Origin: Flavobacterium psychrophilum
GTDB lineage: Bacteria > Bacteroidota > Bacteroidia > Flavobacteriales > Flavobacteriaceae
Assembly (NCBI GenBank): GCA_945878515.1
Contig: CAMCTL010000125.1
Location: 1-10,571, forward strand
Direction of reading: 5' to 3'
DNA length: 10,571 bases
Positions within the stretch are counted from its first letter, which is position 1. Each line of letters begins with the position of its first letter. Made by a program: the position numbers and the translations under genes. The notes beneath the pieces were generated by a model that was not told the DNA's origin, did not search any database, and worked only from the letters and a program-made list of their open reading frames with translations. This document shows, piece by piece, positions 1-5,519 of this stretch.

Positions 1-876
1 ACAACCCGAACTATTTTTTACAGTTACATTGTAACTTTTCGGACTTAGGCTACTAAAATTTGGAGAGGGTTGATAGGTTGTTCCATCGATACTATAAGTA
101 AATCCAGTTCCCAATGGCGCGGTCACTTCGATACTTCCTGTTAAAGATGTACAGCTTGAATCCGTTTTTTTCAATGTTGGCGCAAGTGGCGTTGACGTGG
201 TCGCAATTGTTTCGGTTGCAGGCAAAGAAATACAACCCGAACTATTTTTTACAGTTATATTGTAACTTTTCGGACTTAGGCTACTAAAAATTGGAGAGGT
301 TTGATAGGTTGTTCCATCTATACTATAAGTAAATCCAGTTGCTACTGGAACCGTCACTTCGATACTTCCTGTTGAGGATGTACAGCTAGAATCGGTTTTT
401 TTCGATGTTGGAGCAAGTGGTGTTGACGTGGTCGCAATTGTTTCGGTTGCAGGCAAAGACACACAACCCGAACTATTTTTTACAGTTACATTGTAACTTT
501 TCGGACTTAAGCTGCTAAAAATTGGAGAGGGTTGATAGGTTGTTCCATCGATACTATAAGTAAATCCAGTTCCCAATGGAGCGGTCACTTCGATACTTCC
601 TGTTGACGATGTACAGCTAGAATCTGTTTTTGTCAAGGTTGGAGCAAGTGGTGTTGACGTGGTCGCAATTGTTTCGGTTGCAGGGAAAGACACACATCCT
701 GAACCATTTTTTACAGTTACATTATAACTTTTCGGACTTAGGCTACTAAAAATTGGAGAGGGTTGATAGGTTGTTCCATCGATACTATAAGTAAATCCAA
801 TTCCCAATGGAGCGGTCACTTCGATACTTCCTGTTGAAGATGTACAGCTAGAATCGGTTTTTGTCAATGTTGGAGC
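1..876 (-). repeat. Four in-frame tandem repeats of 231 bp (77 residues), fourth cut by window edge
   Basis: In coding order the units are 876-646, 645-415, 414-184 and 183-1 (the last only 61 residues). The period is exactly 231 bp with no indels: the block beginning acaacccgaac recurs at 1, 232, 463 and, with changes, at 694. Over the shared 183 positions I count about ten differences between the first two units, roughly 94-95% identity. Each unit encodes a beta-rich module with the landmarks DSSCTSSTGSIEV, GFTYSIDGTTYQ, SPKSYNVTVKN and ATETIATTSTPLAPT. Two cysteines per unit (after DSS and in SGC) are positioned for a possible intradomain disulfide. The third unit is the most divergent in protein (VPVATG for APLGTG). 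The likely role is an extended stalk. Confidence 0.95.
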
Positions 877-2595
877 AGCTACTGAAGAACCACTTATTTT
901 TACAGCATTCGACGCTGTAGAGCAAGTTGCTGTGTTTTCTCTAACTTGACAATAAAATTGATAACTCAATAATCCCGAATAAGAACTTATTGCTAACACC
1001 GAATTGGTTGCGCCATTATAAACGCCTCCATCGGTTACAGGTTGCCAAGTTGGACTATTTGGCGCTGTGAAATACCATTGATAGGCTAATGAATTTCCCC
1101 CAACAACTCCTTCATTTGCAGTAACAGAAAAAACAATATTGGAACAACTCGGTGTAAATAAAGGCTGGGTTACAATTGTGGGTGCTGCACTTGGTGTGTA
1201 TGGAAAAACCCCTAAATCACTGCAACTTTCGGTAGCCAATGTTGTCCAATCGCTAGCTGCATAAACTGTTTTTGGTCCTATTGCCGTAGGTTTTCTTTCA
1301 ATAGTATATCCTTTTGTGGCAGGGCAATTGACTACATCAACCAAAACCCCGTTTTTAGTCAGACGTATTTGATCATCCTCATTTATCCCTTGAGAACTTT
1401 CTGTGAAATCAAATGTTTTTGAACATGGAGCACCCGAATCTCCCAAATTTGCTAAGAAAACTTTCCCTGGCAGAACAATTCCAGACAGAATTACCGTTCT
1501 TGAAAGACTACTTGGATCTCCTTTAGTTTGATAAATTTCAAATTTATAATTTGAAGCCGATAAATCAATGGGCAAAGCAGTAGGATTAAACAACTCCATG
1601 TGCCAGACATTATTACTATTCGAATCGTAGACTTCTGAAATTATCAAATCACTAAAACTTCCGGTTCCGCTACCGCAGGACGTTTTATCTTCTTTGAGTA
1701 TAGTGAATGCACCAGAAACTTGACATCCAACGCTATTTTTAATTGTTAAATTTCCGGTAGCTGCTGCAGGAACTAGAACGGTCATTTGAGTTGTAGAAGA
1801 TGAAATAACTGTAGCAGAAACACCACCAAAATTTGCAGTGGCGCCAGTTAAATCACCTGAACTGGCAGTAATAACCACTTCAGTACCCGCTGGACCTGAA
1901 CTAGGAAAAATTGTTGATAGAACAGGTGGAGTACAAGAAACAATTCCTGTAACTTTAAAGTCATCTATTTGCCATTGTTCTTTATTACTATCATTTGACA
2001 AAGTAATTCTGAATCGTAAATTGAGAACAGAAGGCAAATTACTTATTGTAATTGTGGAGTAACCATTGCTTGTGAGTTCTCCGCCAGAATTTGGTTTAAA
2101 AGGAGCAGGACTTGCATTCCCATCGTAAGCAGTTGACGCATTTTTCCCTCCACTAAACGACCAACAAGCATTAGATTCTCCCGAAACGCGCACTGTATTA
2201 TACCAGATAGTTCCTCCATCTGGACTTACCTCAACAGTTACAATATCGTCGGACTCGACGCCATTTCCAGTTGATCCTATTGAAAAAGCTGCCAAACGAA
2301 TTGACATACTTACGGATGAATATCCAGAAGTATTGATATCTGACTTGGATGTTAAAGTTGCAGCTCCACTATTGACGCCATACGAAGCGGCACCTTCCGA
2401 AGCAAATGGAGCGCTTTTAGGTAAATCGCCTGAAGCAGAATTTCCATTAAAATATTCTCCTCCAGTTGTATTAAACAGTGTGCTCGAATTATTGAACCCA
2501 TCAGATGCTATGGTAACTTGACCCCAACTTTTTGTAAAGAACAAAATAGTTAAGACTAAAACTTTAATTTTAAAAGAGGTATTCTTATTGTTCAT
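1..2595 (-). CDS. Large multidomain secreted repeat protein (IPT/TIG, lamin-tail, Ig-like, 77-residue repeats), C terminus beyond window
   Basis: The minus-strand frame from the ATG at 2595-2593 stays open for 865 codons to position 1 and continues outside, so the gene is partial. Seen by translation: an N-terminal signal peptide (residues 1 to about 26, hydrophobic VLVLTILFF core, ending near SWGQ); a beta-rich region of about 30-215 that I do not recognise; an IPT/TIG-like domain (about 222-300, PSSGPAGTEVVI followed by a NFGG-type turn); a lamin-tail-like domain (about 308-462, with LIISEVYDS, MELFNPTA, and a late DDQIRL strand); an Ig-like domain (about 470-572, with YQWYF and CQV); then 77-residue repeats from residue 574 to the window edge. 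The repeats resemble the SprB-repeat class of gliding adhesins. Inferred role: exported surface adhesin or filament, probably a T9SS substrate because it follows a PorP/PorE pair, but the sorting domain that would prove this is not in view. It lies 104 bases after the PorE-like gene on the same strand. Confidence 0.85.
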   Translation of the reverse strand, partial: MNNKNTSFKIKVLVLTILFFTKSWGQVTIASDGFNNSSTLFNTTGGEYFNGNSASGDLPKSAPFASEGAASYGVNSGAATLTSKSDINTSGYSSVSMSIRLAAFSIGSTGNGVESDDIVTVEVSPDGGTIWYNTVRVSGESNACWSFSGGKNASTAYDGNASPAPFKPNSGGELTSNGYSTITISNLPSVLNLRFRITLSNDSNKEQWQIDDFKVTGIVSCTPPVLSTIFPSSGPAGTEVVITASSGDLTGATANFGGVSATVISSSTTQMTVLVPAAATGNLTIKNSVGCQVSGAFTILKEDKTSCGSGTGSFSDLIISEVYDSNSNNVWHMELFNPTALPIDLSASNYKFEIYQTKGDPSSLSRTVILSGIVLPGKVFLANLGDSGAPCSKTFDFTESSQGINEDDQIRLTKNGVLVDVVNCPATKGYTIERKPTAIGPKTVYAASDWTTLATESCSDLGVFPYTPSAAPTIVTQPLFTPSCSNIVFSVTANEGVVGGNSLAYQWYFTAPNSPTWQPVTDGGVYNGATNSVLAISSYSGLLSYQFYCQVRENTATCSTASNAVKISGSSVAAPTLTKTDSSCTSSTGSIEVTAPLGIGFTYSIDGTTYQPSPIFSSLSPKSYNVTVKNGSGCVSFPATETIATTSTPLAPTLTKTDSSCTSSTGSIEVTAPLGTGFTYSIDGTTYQPSPIFSSLSPKSYNVTVKNSSGCVSLPATETIATTSTPLAPTSKKTDSSCTSSTGSIEVTVPVATGFTYSIDGTTYQTSPIFSSLSPKSYNITVKNSSGCISLPATETIATTSTPLAPTLKKTDSSCTSLTGSIEVTAPLGTGFTYSIDGTTYQPSPNFSSLSPKSYNVTVKNSSGC

Positions 2596-2613
2596 CTTTT
2601 TTTACATTATTTA

Positions 2614-2621
2614 CAAAAATA
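2614..2621 (-). promoter_or_regulatory. Possible Bacteroidota-type -7 element upstream of the large repeat protein
   Basis: On the minus strand this reads TATTTTTG, matching the TAnnTTTG -7 consensus of Bacteroidota primary promoters. It lies 18 bases before the ATG at 2595, which would give a leader of about 12 nt. No TTG -33 element sits at the usual spacing (the nearest candidates are about 10 and 27 bases upstream), and the region is so AT-rich that a chance match is likely. If real, it would let the repeat protein be transcribed apart from the upstream genes. Confidence 0.25.
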
Positions 2622-2699
2622 CATTTTAATTCAATTTCATCTTAAGAACAATCTTACTAACTTCTATTGAATTTTAGTTTAAAAGTACATTCAAGCCAA

Positions 2700-4577
2700 C
2701 TACTTCGCAATCAGAAACTCACTTCTTCGGTTTTGTGCATTTTGCTCATCGGTGCATTTTTCTTGACAGTTTACTTTTGGCTCTGATTCACCATAGCCTT
2801 TACCAGATATTCTTTCCGCATTTATGCCTTTTGAAATCACATATTGAACAGTAGATTTTGCTCTTTTTTCAGATAAAATCATATTGTAGGCATCATCACC
2901 CAAATTATCGGTGTGCGATTTTACGAATACAATTAGTTTTTCGTTGTTTTTCATCACTTGAACCAATTTATCCAATTCAAAAGCAGCTTCTTCTGTAATA
3001 TTACTTTTATCGAAGTCAAAATTAATGTCATTTAAAACAATTTCGGTTGGTGAAACTATTTCAACAATTGGTCTAAGTACTGCATTTAAGTTAGCTTTAC
3101 CACCTTTGTTCGGTTGCATTTCAAAAATACCACTTTCAAAACCGTCTTTTACAACTTTTATCGTATATGATTTGTTGCAATCTAATGTAGAAATAACGGT
3201 ACCATTTGCGGTAGTGTTTTTAGTTTCAATGGCGTTTTTGTTATTGTCGTGAATCGTAACAATTGCATTTTCTAATACTTTTCCTGTGTTTGAATTGGTA
3301 ACAATTGTTGTATTTTCGACCGTGCAAACTGGATTTGCTACGTAAATATCGTCATTTCCAGATCGGTTACTTGCAAAGAAACCTACCGAAAATTTGTTGT
3401 TGAAACTGAACGAAAAATCATCTTTCTCACTATTTACAGGTTTGCCAAGGTTTATGGCTTTTCCAGCTAATTTAGAATTTAAATCTATCGAAAACACATC
3501 TAAACCACCTAAACCTGGTTTTCCGCTGGATGCAAAATAAAGAATATTGTCCTCGGTTACAAATGGAAATTGTTCACTAGCCATTGTATTTACCGATTCA
3601 CCCATATTTTCTGGCATACCATAACTGCCATCTGAATTTACTTTTACTTTCCAAATATCATTATCTCCTTTTCCGCCTGGCATATTGGAACTGAAATACA
3701 GAGTTTTACCATCTTTGCTTATAGACGGACTACTTGTTGAATAATTTTTACCATTGAAAGGCAATGGGAGAATGTTTGTCCAAGTTCCGTCAGTTTTTGT
3801 GGCTTTAAAAAGGTTGACTTGACCCATTTTGAGATGGTTTTTCTTATCTTTTTCAAAACTTTTTATAGCAAAACTTTCTCTTGCAAAATAGATTGTGCTA
3901 CCATCAGCAGTGATACTTACCGGACCATCGTGCCATTTGGTATTAAGTTGTGCTAATCCAGTTGGCGCTTCAATCGTTCCATCTTGATTGTAAACAGCTT
4001 TAAAAATATCTAAAAAAGGTTCCTCTTTAATTCCATCTCTTTTTTTAGATTTTTGACTGGCGCTAGTAAAGTATAAGTCACCGTCATTGGTTAAAATAGG
4101 ACCAAATTCCGACTTCTCACTATTGATTTTCAGCAATTCAATGTCAAAAAGTTTTCTTTTTTCTACCAACTGAGGTATGTAATTCGGATTTCCCTTAAAT
4201 TCTTTTGCTCTTGGATCATTGGGAGCTTTACTTGCAAAGGTGACCATTTGACTGCTTGCGGCTTCATATTGTGAATTTGCTTTCAGCACTTGAGCATAAT
4301 GGAAATAAATTTCAGCATCTTGTGGTGTAGCTATTGTTTTTGCATACCATTTGATAGCTTCAACAGGATTGAACATATTGTAGTAACTTTCTGCTAATTG
4401 TTTGCAGATATAGCTGTCTTTTTCGCCTTTATCAATTAGTTTTAGATAAGCTTCGGTAGCCTTCACATATTCAAATTGTACGTACAACTTATCGGCTTTT
4501 GCTGTTTCTTTATTTTGCGCTTCCAAAGTTAATGTGCTAACAAACACAAAACTCCATAAAATATATAAATTCTTCAT
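2700..4577 (-). CDS. PorE-like periplasmic protein: TPR, PD40 beta-propeller, carboxypeptidase-regulatory-like and OmpA C-terminal domains
   Basis: The 625-residue product starts with a signal peptide (MKNLYILWSFVFV... ending near LEAQ). No lipobox cysteine follows, so it is predicted to be soluble in the periplasm. Domains in order: TPR-like helical repeats (about 25-130); a WD40/PD40-like beta-propeller (about 150-415) with blades of the type LYFTSAS, IYFARES, LYFSSNMPGG, LYFASSGKPG and FFASNRSGNDDIYV; a carboxypeptidase-regulatory-like Ig fold (about 420-505); and an OmpA-type peptidoglycan-binding domain (about 512-625). The last keeps the hallmark HTDNLG (from 555), LSEKRA, GYGESEP and NRRSEF; D557 and R572 are spaced like the diaminopimelate-binding pair of OmpA proteins. 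This architecture is that of PorE, a T9SS component that links the machinery to peptidoglycan, and paralogues are common beside PorP/SprF genes. Here it starts 19 bases after the PorP-like stop, so it is probably the partner of that protein rather than the core PorE. Confidence 0.9.
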   Translation of the reverse strand: MKNLYILWSFVFVSTLTLEAQNKETAKADKLYVQFEYVKATEAYLKLIDKGEKDSYICKQLAESYYNMFNPVEAIKWYAKTIATPQDAEIYFHYAQVLKANSQYEAASSQMVTFASKAPNDPRAKEFKGNPNYIPQLVEKRKLFDIELLKINSEKSEFGPILTNDGDLYFTSASQKSKKRDGIKEEPFLDIFKAVYNQDGTIEAPTGLAQLNTKWHDGPVSITADGSTIYFARESFAIKSFEKDKKNHLKMGQVNLFKATKTDGTWTNILPLPFNGKNYSTSSPSISKDGKTLYFSSNMPGGKGDNDIWKVKVNSDGSYGMPENMGESVNTMASEQFPFVTEDNILYFASSGKPGLGGLDVFSIDLNSKLAGKAINLGKPVNSEKDDFSFSFNNKFSVGFFASNRSGNDDIYVANPVCTVENTTIVTNSNTGKVLENAIVTIHDNNKNAIETKNTTANGTVISTLDCNKSYTIKVVKDGFESGIFEMQPNKGGKANLNAVLRPIVEIVSPTEIVLNDINFDFDKSNITEEAAFELDKLVQVMKNNEKLIVFVKSHTDNLGDDAYNMILSEKRAKSTVQYVISKGINAERISGKGYGESEPKVNCQEKCTDEQNAQNRRSEFLIAK

Positions 4578-4596
4578 TATTAAGTTTTGTTTATGA

Positions 4597-5517
4597 TTAG
4601 AAATACCTTGGTGAACGGGACACTTTTTTAGAAATATTCAGGTCAAAAAGTAGGATAATCTCGTGCGAAGACGGTGTTGCGATATTTAAATCCGATACAA
4701 TATGATCATAAGCATATCCTATTCGTAGCTGTGGACTTATTGCAAAGTTTACCATCGCACCAAAACTGTCATCTACTCGGTAAGTTGCTCCAATTTCAAA
4801 TTTTTCGTTTATCAAGAAGTTCGAGGAAACATCTAATGAAACTGGTGCATTAAATGCCGATTTCACCATCATAAAAGGCTTGAATTTTAAACTTGGACTT
4901 AAATCAAAAACATAACCACCAGTCAAAAAGTAGTGTTGAACTTCAGTACCATATCGTACTCCGTTATAATCCAAATGTGTCGATTTAATCATATTTGGTA
5001 TTGAAAAAGCAATATAATAGGAATTCGTATAATAAAAAATACCCGCTCCAGCATTGAATGAAAAAGCATTAGTGTCTTGTCCAAAAGCATCTTCATCCGG
5101 AAAAGGAAGAGAATTTGCAATATCGCTACTCAATCCAATACTTTGAAAAGTACCTCCAGCTTTAATTCCAAAAGCCACGCGATGTTCGCCACCTAAATTT
5201 AAAGTGTAAGATAAATCTGTATAGACATTTTGCTCGCTTACTGGTCCAATTTCATCGGATATTATAGACAATCCGAGACCTAAGTTATTCCCAATAGGAC
5301 TTGAACCAGATAACGTAAATGTGCTTGGAGCTCCATCAATATTCATCCATTGATTGCGGTATAACAAACCAAATGACATACTTTCTTTTGAACCCGCATA
5401 GGCTGGATTTATCACATTCATATTATACATATACTGTGTATAATGAGGGTCTTGCTGCGCGCTAACATCCAAAATAGCCATCAAAACTAATAGGACGGTG
5501 ACATATATTTTCTTCAT
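4597..5517 (-). CDS. PorP/SprF-family type IX secretion system outer-membrane protein
   Basis: The 306-residue product has a signal peptide (MKKIYVTVLLVLMAILDVSAQ) followed directly by the diagnostic PorP/SprF opening QQDPHYTQYMYNMNVINPAYAG. The rest is alternating beta-strand sequence rich in Tyr, Phe and Gly, with RNQW, the NLGLGLSIISDEIGP segment, SFNAGAGIFYY, FKPFMMVKS and a late RIGYAYDH strand, as expected for an outer-membrane beta-barrel. Length is normal for the family. Known of the family: in Flavobacterium johnsoniae, SprF lies next to SprB and is needed for SprB to reach the surface; PorP-type proteins are linked to secretion or anchoring of substrates with type B C-terminal domains. 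The gene starts two bases after the stop of the adhesin, which carries such a domain, so the two are very probably co-translated and functionally matched. Named sprF-like by family; orthology to sprF itself is not claimed. Confidence 0.93.
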   Translation of the reverse strand: MKKIYVTVLLVLMAILDVSAQQDPHYTQYMYNMNVINPAYAGSKESMSFGLLYRNQWMNIDGAPSTFTLSGSSPIGNNLGLGLSIISDEIGPVSEQNVYTDLSYTLNLGGEHRVAFGIKAGGTFQSIGLSSDIANSLPFPDEDAFGQDTNAFSFNAGAGIFYYTNSYYIAFSIPNMIKSTHLDYNGVRYGTEVQHYFLTGGYVFDLSPSLKFKPFMMVKSAFNAPVSLDVSSNFLINEKFEIGATYRVDDSFGAMVNFAISPQLRIGYAYDHIVSDLNIATPSSHEIILLFDLNISKKVSRSPRYF

Positions 5518-5519
5518 TT

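Noticed and set aside
1..900. Regularly spaced repeats that might suggest a CRISPR array
   Set aside because: The whole 231-bp period is conserved, in frame and coding on the minus strand; there are no short repeats with unique spacers.
1838..2521. Plus-strand open frames of 74 and 62 codons opposite the large repeat protein
   Set aside because: Both are antisense to a continuous 865-codon frame with recognisable domains and have no family features.
2656..2678. Possible terminator stem (ACTAA and TTAGT arms) after the PorE-like gene
   Set aside because: Five A/T-rich pairs around a 13-base loop are too weak, and no T run follows on the transcribed strand.
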